64,000 bases of DNA, from assembly GCF_041260155.1 (NCBI RefSeq), contig NC_091931.1, positions 14,224,361 through 14,288,360 on the forward strand. Direction: 5' to 3'. Below the pieces are notes generated by a model, which was not told where the DNA came from, made no database searches, and saw nothing but the letters and a program-made list of their open reading frames with translations. Source of the DNA: Ptychodera flava (taxonomy: Eukaryota > Hemichordata > Enteropneusta > Ptychoderidae). The position numbers were made by a program, and so were the translations under genes. This document shows positions 48,501 to 63,500 of this stretch, piece after piece; positions within the stretch are counted from its first letter, which is position 1, and every line of letters begins with the position of its first letter.

Positions 48501-51500
48501 AAAGGGTTGATCCTGCCAAGTAGATAGGTTGTTGTTGTTGTTATTGTTGATGTTGTTGTTTAGGGGATACATGTAGATACCTGTTAGCAATACTTGACAA
48601 AATGTCAGTAATAAAACCTGTTAGGTGTAGATTAATTGAGATTGTGGGTAACATTTGTGATAATACAACCTGAAAAATGACAGTTTTAAACATTATAAGC
48701 TCATAGTTTGCTTGCTGAAATTTTACGCCGTTTACTTTTCACAATCAGGAAGAGAGATCTGGGTCAAACACAAATTTTGAATTGGAGAAGAAAATTACCA
48801 CAATTTTACCAGTTATTCAAATTCAAAATGGCTGCCAATCTCAATAGGAAACTTCTAAGTCTTTTTGGCCGTCATAAAGTGCAGATAGTGAAGAGTGGAA
48901 TGGCCTCTACAATATTTGAAATTAGTCCATAAGTCCATACAAGCTGTATACCTGAACAGAATTGTAATATTTGAGAGTCTAAATATCAACTGTGAGGTGA
49001 ATTCTGTCTTTAAAAAATTCTTCCTTTGAAATTGACTGCTTTTGAAGGAAAATTTGAAGCTTTAATCTGTAGGTTGCATATACTTGTCAAAAGTTTCCGA
49101 TCTATGCTTGTACTTAGAATGGAAATTCTATCATTGTATCAGCTTTGATTTTCTCACACTTTGCAGAGTCATTTTTTCATGACCTTTGACCAGTCGGCCT
49201 TGACCCCAATATGAGTGCCAGTGTGTACATGTTGTTTGGTAGCTGTTGCTAGAAGCATAGGCAGTAGAGGGGGCTGTCCATGCTAGAAGCCAAGACTACT
49301 TCCCAGTTTGACCTTCGAACTGCCAGCCATGACCCCAATATAAGTGCCAGTGTGTAATTGTAGTTTCGTAGCTGTTGCCAGAAGCCAAAGAGTACTTCCC
49401 AGTATAAATCTCTGATGGTAACACACCATTATATACATGTATGTGAGTTATGCTGCAGTTTATGTCGTGTATAATCCTGTATTGTCATGAGTAATACAAG
49501 AAGTGACGGGGGTTATTTTGCATGCCTTGCTTGAATAGTTGCTCACTCTACTGTGGGGCTGTACAGCTGTGATACCTTCAGAACGTAGCGGCTGCCATAT
49601 TGTGTGGGTTGACCCTAATTGCTTCAACACGTAGAACATTCTCACATGTGTCAAGTTAAGCATTTGGCAAAATTCCACACTTGAATTCAGTGTAAGGCTC
49701 AGTATTTTTTACATCATGGCAGCAAATGGCTGTAAAATGAAAGGTGTAGTGTGAAGTTTTTGTGAGTGGCGGCTGGCCAATAAGTCTGACCCGGAAGTGT
49801 GATCTTGTCTGTGTGTAAAAACTGAAACAATTTTCATTTGCACTTTCAATCCATAAAATGTGGACTCTGTTTATTGGTTTTTCAGTGGAAACATCTATAG
49901 AAGCACTTTTAAAACTCGGAGACTCATCAGTAAGTCCAAAGGACAAAGCTGAAGAGCCCAAACTGAGTTTTGACAACATCTTGGAATTTGCGGAGCAGAG
50001 CGATAAAAAGTGGACAAATAGCGAGAAGTCGTCTGCCAATGTTATTGCAGAAGACTTTGTGCCACCTTTATCTGGAGGAGTTACCGAAGTAGCAGACCCA
50101 CCAACTGTTGACGGGACATCCTTGAACTACGGTGGCTTGGATACTTTTAGCCCTCCACATCATCAGTATTTCCAGCTAGAGCAGGAAAAAGGAAAAACTG
50201 TCTTTGATTCTGTGGACACTTCTGTGGGAAATGCTCAGTTTGTAGACGACGATTCCTTGACCAGAGGTGAAGCAGAATTTCTAGATTTGGACAACGAAAT
50301 CATGGAAGAAATACAAAACATTGAGAGACAGCAGAGGGAGAGATTCATGGCAGCTCGCAGCGCCCAAATGGCTGGCGAGAGCGGCCGTGGCTCGAGCAGA
50401 ACTTCTGGGGAATCACATGGGCAGAGCGAGGCGTCGCCACAGAGGGGAGGCTATGAAAGGAGAGAACATAATTTTGACAGTTATGAACCGAGAGCACGGG
50501 AGTTTAATAACCATGGCCAGGGCTACGAGCTGCCGCCACGATTTCAGCGACTGACGGGTCAAACTCACCGCCCGGCTTATGTTCCTTTTCAAAAAAACTA
50601 TGATGGTGGCTCAAATAGAGGCCAGAGAGATTACAGACAGCAAAGTAATTACAGCAGCAAGGGAAAGCCAAATGCCAAGCAGGCTGGTTACCAGGGTAAC
50701 CAGCCATCCCAGCAGCATGGCAGCCAATCACAAACTCACAATTCTTACTCGCAGAGGAAAACTCCAGCCCAGGACCATGAACAAAGCCGGGGCAAAGAAC
50801 ATTGGCCTGGATTAGAAACTAGCAGTAAGCAGGCATACTCCAAACCAAATAGGTACACAACTCAGAAACAATACCAATCAAGTGAGAGAGAGGAAACTCT
50901 TGATCAATATTCTACATCCAAATCATCGCATAACCCGGGAAAAAGTCACTCCCAAACAAAGACTAACCCTGAAAAGAAACCCCCAGCAGACGATCACCGT
51001 AGTTATGCATATTTTGCACAAAAAGGAAAGACTCAAAAACCATCTTCTAGACCCTCAACAGAGACAAACAAATCTAGATATGGCCAAACTGTGACTTTAG
51101 AAGTGGAACGTTTACCCAGTGGGAACGTTTTGTGTTTACTGAGGGGGTTGCCAGGCAGTGGGAAATCAACGCTAGCAAGGTAAGTTTCTGTGACAACATT
51201 TCACAAAGACAATCTTCCGACACACTTGTCAGTGTTCCCTCTTCCTTCTAAGATTTTGTAACACTTAAAAATTTACTGAAACTTCCTTGAGTGTGCTCTA
51301 CACCAATTACAAGTAAGATGTGCGATTTTCTCTGAACACATCATTTAGAGTAGTAGCAGTTATCTTATTAAAAGCTGTCCTGCATCTTGTATGTGTTGCA
51401 GGGAACATTGGGTGTTCATAACAACGTACAAGGACCATCCAAAATTTGTAATCAATTGTGTTTTGTAGTAGCCTTACAATATACCTGAACTTTGGTGGAC

Positions 51501-54500
51501 CATCAATTGTGTTTAAAAGCAACGAAATATTGTTTAGGGCATCAATTCATGACGTGTATTGTACATGATGTACTTTGCCCTGCACTGTACATGTACATTA
51601 ACAATTTGTATGATTTGCCCAGCAGTAATTATACCTGGTATGTATGCTAGCATGTATGCGATGCCATGTGACTTGCAATTTACATATATTACACATATTT
51701 ATAATCCACATGTTTATCCCAGGCATATATTCTACCATGTATGCAGTGCCACGTGACTTACAAATTGCATATCCTTTGCTGTGTACATACATGTAATGAT
51801 ATGATGAGACCAAAATTGAAAGAAATCTGCCTTGTACCCGGTACCATTGCTTCAGGTTAAACAACATAAAATGGTGTGCTGTGCGTAACTTGTTCATAGA
51901 GTTTTGCCCTTCGTAGCAACTACGTGTATGTCGGAAAACAAATTTTTATTTTCCAAAATAACGTGAAATCAAGGATGTTAGTGATGATCCATTCCTCATC
52001 GTAGAATTTTATTTGTAGAAGTGTTGAAAGTACACTATAATGCTGAATGTAAATGGTTACTTGCAATGAGCAGCATACAAATCCTTTCCTGATATAAAAA
52101 GCAGTATTTTCCATTTCACAACTGTTGAAATGAGTCACAGTCATATATATTTATAACGATTCTAGGCCAGGACAAAATATTTACATGTTCATGTACCATT
52201 CATTAATGAGTAGAAAAACCTCTGGAAATTTGCCGTTTAAAGAACCACAGACCATCCACCGGAATTGAAAGATGAGCTTAAAAGTTTCACTCAAGTAAAC
52301 AAAAGATAAGCGTAATAAATCACATGAAAGGGGCTTATTCATGCTCTGGGTAAACAGTGTACATGTACATGTAAACAGACCCACAGACAGATGTTGTGAA
52401 CGACACAAAAGATATAAGATCAGAGATACATGTAGAAAGTCTGTAACAATTGTAAGCAAAGCCAACTGCCTTTCAAGTGACAGCAACATGAAAATACATG
52501 AGCTCATGTTTTTTCTTGCAGACATTTAGTCGGAAACGGTATAATTCTAAGCACCGACGAATTCTTCATCACAGATGGGAAATATGAATATGAATTTGAC
52601 AAGTTAGGTGAAGCTCATGAGTGGAATAAAATTAGAGGTATGGCACCAATAGTATTATTTTTCAGTAATTTTCAAATGTATACATGAAGGTTCCTATGAT
52701 GTTATACAGGGACAGTCAATAGTCCTGTATGCTGTCAGATGCTCCAGTCTTCTCTATACATGTGTTTTTTATTTCCCCAGACACAATCTATCCATCTTCT
52801 GTCATGGCATTTTCATACAGTCGTATTGAAAATTCAGGAACAAGATTGTATTTAGATGTTTAAGTTACTGTAGTAGTAAATTGTAAATTCAGTTCTCGCC
52901 ATGAACAACAAAGTTTTTGTTGCAACTGACTTGTTTTGTCAATGGCTAGGTTTGACACATGTACTGGAAAGGTGAAAAGGTTAAAATGTCACTGAGCTCT
53001 CCACTTTGACACAACCGCCATTGCATCACAACAACAGAATGCAATAATCCTGTAGCTAGAAATTTTTGAAGTCCTATATTTTTAGCAATTTTATTAACAT
53101 TTTAAAGTTTTACATTGTGCCTATAAAGGGTGCCAAGGTTTTTCTGTTATGAATGAATGAATGAATGAATGAATGAATAGTTTTGTGTACTTTTTGTCCG
53201 CAGCTAAACAGGCCATGGAGGAATGGAAGACGCCAATTATAATTGATAACACTAATTGTCAATTTTGGGAAATGAAACCTTATGTTGCCCTGGTGAGTCA
53301 AATTGCTCCCTGTGTAACTTTAGCTACAAAAAAATCAATGTCATTGTCTGTGATTTAAGTAAATTGTTTCAGTGTTTCTTGGATTCTTTCTACCAGTAAA
53401 ACTAAGTACATTTCATAATAAGTACCACATATATATGTAATTGTCATACATGTACCTGTTTTTTGACCAACGAGCCAAGCTGGGTCAGCTAATTTGCAAA
53501 ATGTGGACTGTGCAGTTTATCTTAACGCATTTTGCAGTTTCATTACTTGTCAACAACCCAATTTTTTCTTCACACGTTTGAGAGTCATTTGTAGAGTATC
53601 ATTTCAGAAACCCACAGCAAAAGGAAAGGCAGTGCGTTTGTTTTCATCAGCCACCTGCTTCTTTGAAGGCTGAAATTTGTCATAGAGAAATATCAATTGT
53701 ATCAGATCTTATGGTATGATGTGATATGTCAAAAAATGCAAGGAGGGAAGAGCAAACATTATCTTGGCAGTTTGTTTCTCCGTATGTCACTATGCTACCT
53801 ACAGTACAACATATTGAAAATAGTGTGTGCCTCAAAACTGAAAGACTTTTTCACTCAAATTTGCCTCATAGCCTCATTCCAAATCAAAAATAAAAATCAG
53901 GGTATCTGTGCAAATTTTGATACAAGAGAAACAAATCAACCAACATGGATATTTGAAATTCAAAATGGCTGTCATCCCTGTATTAACTCTATACAGAAAA
54001 ATAAAATTGACAATTTCCAAACAAATAAAACAGTGAACACTTTTCTTACACCAATAGCTTTAAAATGAGTCTCCATAAGCCGTAGACCAGAAGAAAAGCT
54101 GTGAAATATTTTATCATCCAAATATCTGTTCCTGAAGTGCATTCTTCTTTGATGTTAAAGAAAATGAGAATATTCTAGATATTGTGTAGTCATTGTGTAA
54201 TCATTCACCTGCAGTAAAGTGAATTACTGTGAACAGAAAGAAGTATACAAATTAGCCAAGACTTTCACAGGTCCAACACAACTCTTTGTTAATTGAATCA
54301 TGGTAAACATCGTTATTTTCTGTTCATTATTGTCCTTGTCAATTCCCTTGCAGGCTATAAACTATGATTATACTGTCATAATACGTGAACCGAAAACACC
54401 CTGGAAATATAAAGTTAAAGAATTAGCGCAGTAAGTATTTGAAGTACATGTACATTTCCTCTTGTATGGTTGAATTTACTTCTGACTTCAAACTGGTTAA

Positions 54501-57500
54501 AAGTATATGTAGTATATGTTTTCAAGGAAAGCCATTCAAAGTCGGTAGAAAATTCTCTAAATATCAACATGCCAAACAACACCATGATATTCATGTCCCA
54601 TTGCTGTGATGTCAACTCATGTTTACATATGTTTTGCCCCATAGCAAGACAAATTAATCATGTTCCCCTATTGTTGTTTTATTGGCATTCAAATGGTAGA
54701 GTGCACCGCGGTTACAGTCTTTTGGAATCTCAATTTTTTTAGCTCCCATATGTCAAATATATATGTCTTTCCACTTTAAAAACTCAAGAAGTACTGTGTG
54801 CATCACTTTGATATTTCACAATATTTTGCTGGTGTGCTGCTTTTGAATGAAATTCTGCGCTTTTGTTTTTTGTTAGTTGAAAATTGTGTCCTATTTATGT
54901 CATATTTATGTTGCACCGCTGTCATTTTTCCTTTCAAATATCGGGAAGTTTGAAGTAATTTGCTTCTCTAATTCCGAAATTTGCTGGATGATCCCCTGAC
55001 TTTATCGTCAACTATATCAAAGAGAATCTTTTACAGTTTTCTTCAGAAAAGTATGGACAAAAGTTTAAAATCTTAAAGTTATAGGGGTATTCCACCATGT
55101 GTGCCAGTATAGACACATTGCCTGTTAGTGATTTCAACCAACTTTATCTAATAGTGACAGCCAAACCAAATAGGAAGGAAATAAGTATCACATCTTTCTT
55201 TTTTTTTTCGCAGACGCAACTCTCATGGTGTCACAGCAGGAAAAATTAAACAGATGTTAGAACGCTATGATAATAATGTTACTGCTGAGTATCTTTTAGC
55301 CGCTGTAGATGTAGTCAAAGCTAAGCATTCTTCTGTTGAAACAAAAAAGCAAGAAAAAAGTGCAAAGTCAATTAGTAGCAATAGGTAAGTACATGTATAC
55401 TTTATACTCACCGGTCTATTGTGAACGTTTCAATAGTGATGATACGAGTATTACTGTTGAGCTGTTAGGCATTTTGTTATCGTGTAAATCTTTACCATAC
55501 AAATGCCAATTTGTGGCTGCCTAGCTCAAAATCCATAACAGTATTTCCCAGATGTTCAAAAGTGTAGATAAGCTTGATGCACTTTTAGTGATAAAATTCA
55601 GTGAGATTGATGAAAAAGGTGAGAGTGTATGACTTGTTTGTGTGTGATTTCACATCAAGATAAAGGTACACATTAATTTATCTTTATTCGCTGCCAGCTG
55701 TGGATTTAAGTTTGTAACCATCATGTCTTCTTGACATCTCTCAGTGACACGAATGGAACAAAGCGCAAGAATAAAGAAGATGATGCAGCTATAGAGCATG
55801 AAGTGGGTGCATCTGCCAAGCAGCTTGACAAAAATGCTGGAGACAAGGAGGGGGAGATGAAGACTTCAAAAGCTGCAGATGAACAGGACGGAAGCTCCGT
55901 GAATGAGAATAATGACAGTCTAAGCAATGAGAAAGAGGACATTACAGAGAAGAAAGATGGCAGTTCCATCAGTGAGAGAGATGATAGTCCGGACAATAAG
56001 AAAGATGAGGGCCTTTTAAAAGAGGAAAGTGATGCTTCCAACGAGAGCAATCAACAGTCTGCTGCATCTGCCGCAAATGATGCTGAGCGCAAAACGTCAG
56101 CCAAGAAAAAGAAAAAGAAGAAGAAGAAGAAGCAACAGAAACAAGATGTGGCTGTTGTCGCGGAGCCAGAAGATGCATCTGAAGCGAAAGATGAGGAGAA
56201 AAAACCAGAAGATGCCCTGGCTGAGGAGAAGAGACAAGATGTGGCTGTTGTCGCGGAGCCAGAAGATGCATCTGAAGCGAAAGATGAGGCGAAAAAACCA
56301 GAGGACGCCCCAGCTGAGGAGAAGCAGGACGAGGTAGAAACCGAAACAAAGCAGGAGGCAGCGGAAGGAACTAAGAAGAAAAAGAAGAAGAAGAAGAAAA
56401 AGAAAGCACAGAAAGATGCCCCTGTGGAGGGCACGGAAGATAATGATGGTGCTCTCATGCCCTTCAATGGGGGAATCTATGGCACTTGTTCACACTCTCG
56501 AAAGGACCAGAACCTCCACTTACAGACTGAAGACTTCAACATCAACTCGGCAACAAATTTCGGAGGTGTCTACTACAACAAAGTCAATTGGGAATTTAAA
56601 CCAGATGTGTGGAAAGACGAGGAGAATAAATCAACTGCCGTGGAAAGTTGGGAAAGCGAGCCCTCTGAGTGGACAGAAAGTAAGCAAGCCAGAGAAAAGG
56701 ATGGACGTAGCAGGCCGCAGGCACAGAAGGCAATCATGGATAGGGAATACGGAGACCAGATAGACACCTGGGGCAAGAAGTCGTCGGTAGAAATTGTTGA
56801 AATTGATAGTGCTGATGTTGAATCTGGAAAAGAAATCAGTTCAAGTGGCAGAAATAAAGCAAGAAATTCAGGGGCAGAGTCAGATGATGAGGAGAGTGCG
56901 AATGATTTCCCCAAAAAGAGTAAAAAGAAGGGACGCAAGAAGAAAAAGTCAACCGAACAAGCGAGCGTAAATGATAGATCTCTTGCGATCAGAAAACTGG
57001 CAGCCATGCAAGATGAAGATGATATGTTTCCCTTCACACTGAACATCAGACCAGTGGTCATTAGAACGAGCGATCTTTTGTACAAACAAATCGCAGAAGG
57101 CAAAGTTGAAGAACCCCACAAGGAAGAGGAGGACCTGATAGATATGAAACGAATTGCAGAGCAGATTTTGATGAAGCCTGAGGATATCTCAGCTGCGAAA
57201 AAAGCTGCCGATGTTGGTGCTGAGAAGTCCGAAAGCAATCTGTCTGAAAAGCCACAAGACAAGTCCATTGACAAGGAGACAGAACAGAAGACGGTCATGA
57301 GCACTGTAAAGACACAGGACATCTCAGCGGAGAAGGAAGCTGATTCCAAAACAGATGTGAATTCGGTAAAACCAAAAGACAACTCCATTCCAAAGGCAAG
57401 TGACCAAACACAAATCACAGCTGACGCTGTGAAGAAAGAGAGTGTGACAACAGACTCAGCTGTGGAAAAAACACAAAACAAATCAGTTTTGAAGGAAATT

Positions 57501-60500
57501 GCTTATGTTCCAAGTAAAAGTCCCGGTAATATAGAGCCAAAAGATATAAGACACCAAATAAGCCATAGTCCAGACCCCTTTAAGTCTACCAGTGTAACTC
57601 CTAGGCAAGAAGACAATTCAACCAATCAGCTGCTTAATCCCAGGCAGAGTCAAGACGGTCCATCTGTTGGCAATGGAATGACAACAGTAGCTAAACCGAG
57701 CAGTGTTTGCACTAAAACACAAAAGCCATTCTTCGGGCCTGAGAAGCCAGCGGCCTTGCTGGAAAGGGAGAGGATGAAGCAGAGCGCCAACATTTCTAAG
57801 TACACTTTCAACCAACCGAGGACACACAGAAGACCGATATCCTTCATCCTGTGTGAGGAAGGAGGGCGATTCATGCCTGTGTTCGGAAGTGATAACATCA
57901 TTAACACCTTCCTGTCATATGAGAAAGACGACGAGCAGCGGAAACAAAGGTTGGACGAGTCCAAACGCAGACTCAGAGAGATGGAACTTGTTTCAAAGAT
58001 CCCAGAGGAGAAGGACAAAAAGAACTCAGCGGATGTGAAATCAAAGGCCGGGAAAGCAAGCAAGGTGAAACTTGCCCCGACATTTGGCGACTCTTCATCG
58101 GCAAATAATCAGGATGAAGATGACGCCAATCTTGGTATCTCTGATGCAGAGTTGCTGAGTATATTTGACGACAGCAAGAAGAAAGCTCACGATGCTTCGA
58201 CAAACACTTACGATGAGGAGTTTGAGTTTGTGCAATCTCTGAAAGCAGATTCAGTGGATGAAACGAAGTACCCAGACCTCAAAGTTGTGGATGCACAGGG
58301 AGACAGATTCACTTACAATCCAACTGAGCTCTTCCGGGCGACTGGAGAGTCCATGGCATCGCTGAGGCTGCACAAGAGCACCACCACCGAGGACTTTCCG
58401 TACGGAGTGAACCGTGAAGACAACATCAAGTTCCTGTATCGCAACTTCTCAAAGGTCACCTTTGAAGGTGTGAAGGAGGTGCTTACCCAGTGCGACGGGG
58501 ATGTGGACTGGGCTGTGGACATCATGCTCGAAATCGAGCACTGCATGTTTCGAGACAAGATGGACTTGAAAGACTTCCTACTACGGGAGAAGTTAAGACT
58601 GATGAGAAAGTACATGAAGATGGAGCGCACTATCGAGGTGGCTAGTAGCAGCGGCATAAACAGGATAAAGTACAAAGGCAAGACTCCGTTGGACTTTGAT
58701 ACAACTCAGAAAGACAGTTTCGAAAGAGAGAAGTCCAAAGACAAGGAAGGGTCACAAAAAATCAAACAGAGTGATGGGACAGTTGCAGATCAGCTGAAAA
58801 CCGAAGATCCCAAGAAGGACAAAGTTCAAGGGAATGCCGAAGATGATTCTTTGGATTCTAAAGTTGATGATGCAAGGAAGAAGGAAGAGGATGAAAACTC
58901 AGCTAAGGGAAAATCAGCAAATACTTATCAACAAGGGGAGAGTCAAGTCACTGCAGAGGGAAACGAGACTCATGAACCTATGGTTAGGGTGGAGAAGGAG
59001 GAAAGAGAGGTGGTTGCCTGCCAAAATGAAGAAAATGGTAGTCCGGAAGAAGATATGCAAGCAACCAGTGCACAGACTGAAAGAGTGTTGGATGATCAGG
59101 ATTGCAAATTTGAGTTCTCTCCAGAGGACGAGATCAGGTTTGACCTGCCCAGTGAAGACGTGGTCAGAAAAATGAAGTCCCTGTTGGCCGAAGAGGCAGC
59201 TTCACCAGGAGAAAATGTGGAAGATTGCATCAACGCAGACTCTGTCAGAGACATGCCGCCCCTGTTTGCTGAACGGAGAAGGGCATGGCGGCAGAGTTTG
59301 GAAGACAGACGAAACTTGGAATTTGAGCGAGACATGAAGTACTTTGTAGAGGAAATTATCAAGGAGCAGATGTGGCATGAATCCCAGGAGGAAGCTAAAC
59401 GCCTCAACCAATCAGCTGACGACGGGGATGAAATATACTTCAGCACTGAAGAAGACATCACTGACGAGATGTCTTCTGGTGATGCCGTCGCTGAACATCC
59501 TGTCAGTGAACGGTATCTCACTCCTGATCAAGAACTCGAGGATCTTGATGAAACCGAGAACAAAATAGATCTGGTTTCCTCAAAACCTGTTGCAGGAGAC
59601 TGTACAGAAAATAAATCGACCTCAGATAGCACCTCTGACCCAGAGGTGAAGACTGCTGCTGTAGGTATCATCGACAAGGATGAAGACATTGACAAGCAGA
59701 AAGGTCTCAGTGTTGCCGATGAAGTCTCTGAGTGTGATGTTGCACTTGAGGTACTCGAGTGTGGTGATAGCAAGCAGACAGACGTCGAATGTGAAGACAA
59801 AGACGCAAGAAATAAATCCGAAGAGGAAGTTGAAAAATCTCATGAATGTGAAAAAGGTGCTAGAGACAAAGCACCAAAGGACGACATTCCTATAGATGCA
59901 AGTAGTGAGCAATCTGTTGATGTCGCAGTGAAAAGTGATCTTTCAGAACAGCAAGGGGAACTTGCCTTGACCAACAAGCCAATCACTGTCGATCAGGATG
60001 ATCAGAAACCAGCTGAGGGAGAGTGCGTGACTCAACAGAAGGCCTCTGATGAAGTTACAGCAGAGGAAGGTGTTACAGATGATCCTGATGACCAAGGTGG
60101 CAAGCAAGAACTTGAAGTCACTACACAGGAGAAAGACATATCAATACCGCAAGGATCTGAGACAGGAGAGGAGCCCAACATAGAAGAATGTATTGTTGAA
60201 GATATCAAATCAGAGGTCTCTGTTGACTGTACAGGAAACAGCAATGACCCTGATTCAGAATTGTCACCAGCTTTGGACAGTGGCGGAACAGTCCCAGCTG
60301 AAGCCCAGACCAATGTTTTGACTGGTGACCTTACAAAAGAGGACCAAGACATTGAAAGTACAGAACGCAAGATGGTAACTTCAGTCGATGGTACCTCCTT
60401 AGATGAACTTAACGACTTTCATGCAGACATTCCTCACAGTTCGGCAGACGAAGAGCAGGAAGACATCGTGACAGATGACAGTGAAGATCAAAATGATGAG

Positions 60501-63500
60501 ATACCTGCTGCTAGAGATTACCAACTCTCCTTTAAGGAACTGAACTGGTTTCGGCCCCCGGAAACTGACACGGCCACTGAGGAAAGCGACCTTTTCCCAG
60601 AGGAGGGACATGCCCGTGAAGACTTGAGAAAAAGTGTGCCAGGTCTCGATGCCCCTGATCATCAGAAGAGAGATTCTGCACAAGTAGCTACTGAGAAACC
60701 AGGTGCCAGTGATTCCAAAACCAAAGATCTCCCAGCGAAAGACTCAGGCATTCAAGGTGCAGGTAGCAATGAGAAGAAAAAGAGCCAAGGTATCAAAGAG
60801 AAGAAATCCAGAGATCTCTCCGATTCACCTTCGTCTATAATGTCTGATCAGTATCTCCAGATGCCCATGGATCCCATACTGGCACTGCAGCTGGAAGAAA
60901 TGTTCGGACCTGTCAGGATGCACCCATCAGGTAATGACACAGTGTCATTCAACTTTTGAACTCTCTTTCCCTTTAATGCTGCAAACCCTTAACCCATTTA
61001 CCTCAATGGTTTGACCCAGACATATTGTTACCAATGATGATTTTTGACCCGTTTACATGGCACTGGGGTGAACAGGTTAAATCTCATAGGATAGTTTGCA
61101 TTTGTGGATTTTTGCAGTGTAGTGTACAAGACAGTCATGCAAGGGAAATGTTACTGCTCATAATAATACAGTAGTGAGATTAATATTTTGACTTTTTTCA
61201 TGATAGTATTAAAGCGAGAAGCACACTAATGAATTGATCACTGCTGCTATACCAAATACAATAAAGAATCAAGTAGGTCACAACACTTCAGCGTTACCAT
61301 GGAATTTTATCAAGCTTAAGATCCAATAATGTTCTGTTGACTATGGTCAGCTTTTTACTTTACATAGCCATTAACCTGCACTTGATCCTTCAATGATTCT
61401 GGCATCCATCATTGTATCAAATTGATGAAAAATTTTGAAATCATATTTGATTTTTTTTTCATTTCAAGTGTGTAACGGTACCTGATTAACTTAAATAACA
61501 TTACAATTATTATTATTCAGCCTTGTCAGCTGGTCTCTTTCCACATGAAGATTACATCGTGAACATCAACTATGACCTGGCCAAACAGATCTACCAGTGT
61601 TGGGTACAGACACTGAAGAAGAAGGCCGACAGTTACCAGAAGGAAATGGAAGAGATTCTGAAAGCAGGTCAGTGTTTGGTTGAATTGATGTACACAAAAG
61701 AGGTGTACAGGTGGCAAACACCACTTTGTTCTTTGTTTTTAGCTAACCCTTTTCAGTTTCCTGTGATTGTGGCTTAATTTGATTTGTTTTCACCAGTGTG
61801 TGCAAAAACATTCATAATTGCAGTCCTCTGGAATGTGTTCGGTTCACTTTCCAAACTCCAAGCGGCCAAGCCAGCCCCCTCTCATGTTCATTTCTGTTTT
61901 GACCTCATATTCCTGACTTTTTTGGGGGTTGACAGCTTGCAAAAGTGCAAAGACTGAAAGTGTTAGAAGTGATCTCCTGCCAAGACACACCCACTTTCAC
62001 TATTCAAACAAATTTGGTATTATGGGAACAAACACCTTAAGTTTACTGATATTTGAAATTCTAAATGGTTACCATCCCTGCGTTAACACTTGCCCCCACG
62101 TAAGTTGTAGATTAGAAAAGTATCGTAAAAATTTGTGAGTCTGAATATCTGTCCATGAGGCACATTCTATGTTAACATGATGACCGCCAATTGCTTCTGT
62201 TCTCCAACAGATGAGGCGCTGGCCAGAGAACTCCAGAAAGAGGAGGAAGAGAAGATGAAGGGAAAGAAGTCACGCAAGTCTGGGAAACGCGACAACAGCA
62301 CTTCTAGCAGTCAGTCGTCAAGCAGGTCATCGTCTCCAAGGGGAAAACGATACACCCCACTTCAGACGAACACAGCGGTGGATCAGAGTCCACCAAAACC
62401 ATACTATCCACCTCAGGGTGCCGAGTCCTTGAAGGAGATTATGGATGAACAGATGGCGTTACAGATTAGCGAGAACGATCGGGTAAGATTTGTGCCGGTG
62501 CAGTAGCCTTAGGAATTGTTTGGTTGCCTTTTGAAGGGGCAGGGGTCGCTACCTAAAGGGGAAAAAAATATCTACGCTGCATATACTGTGTTGAAACAAC
62601 ATGAACCATTTAAATCGCACAAATAAGTGATGGAAAAAAGATGAACCATGTAGATCAGGGATTATTTCTAAGCTTTGACACAGACTCAAAGAGGATATTT
62701 TTTTAATCAGCTTGAAAACTCTACGTTGACATTTTCAGATTTTCTCAATGTATCATTTACCCTTCTTAACCCTTTTCCTGCCAGACAGTATTAAGACTAT
62801 TATTTCCCCATAAGCCAAGTCAGTAAAAAGTGGTCTTGAGCCAAAACATGACGTATTTTCACCCGCTTGGCTTGGTATGTTATAGCATCTTTAGTCCAAA
62901 AAAATCAAGTTTACAGTATTTATGTTTTCAACAGCCTTCAAATGTTCAGTATTATGTAAAAATACACCATATGGAATATGTTGTGTTTAATTAATTTTAA
63001 CCATCTTGACCTGATGGTGAAATATGGACTTGGCAGGAAAAGGGTTAATGTAGCGAAGTGCGAACTAAAGTGCATCCATGGTGTGAAAAGTTGCAGACAA
63101 AACAACGTCAAGTCAGAGGTCTTCACAAATGTTACAGTGATGAACAATTCATGATTCATTGTATGAATAATGATTACACATTACATCAACTCTATCTGTG
63201 CTTCAGTGTGCAACTTGTAGAATTTAGGTTTGAAACTTAAATTAGAGTCTGTTGGTCATGAAGATACATAGAAAGTGTATTTTTGATCTTGAATGAAGAA
63301 ATGTGGTGGCCAAATTACCCTTTTTCTCACAAAATGTGAAATTTGAAATGCCACCAAATTTATTTATTGGATGTAATGTTGTTCCAAAAAATTGAACTCT
63401 CACTATAAGAATTTCTGTAGCTTAGTCACATTGACGGAGGAATGTTGATGGAACTATTACAGTCAGGCCATCAATGTTTCTGTGACAGTTGTCAAATCCT

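Noticed and set aside
56573-57481. 302-codon minus-strand frame, and other long minus frames between 55721 and 60683
   Set aside because: They lie opposite the biased codons of N4BP2 exon 7, show low-complexity Ser/Leu/Phe-rich translations, and have no family features.
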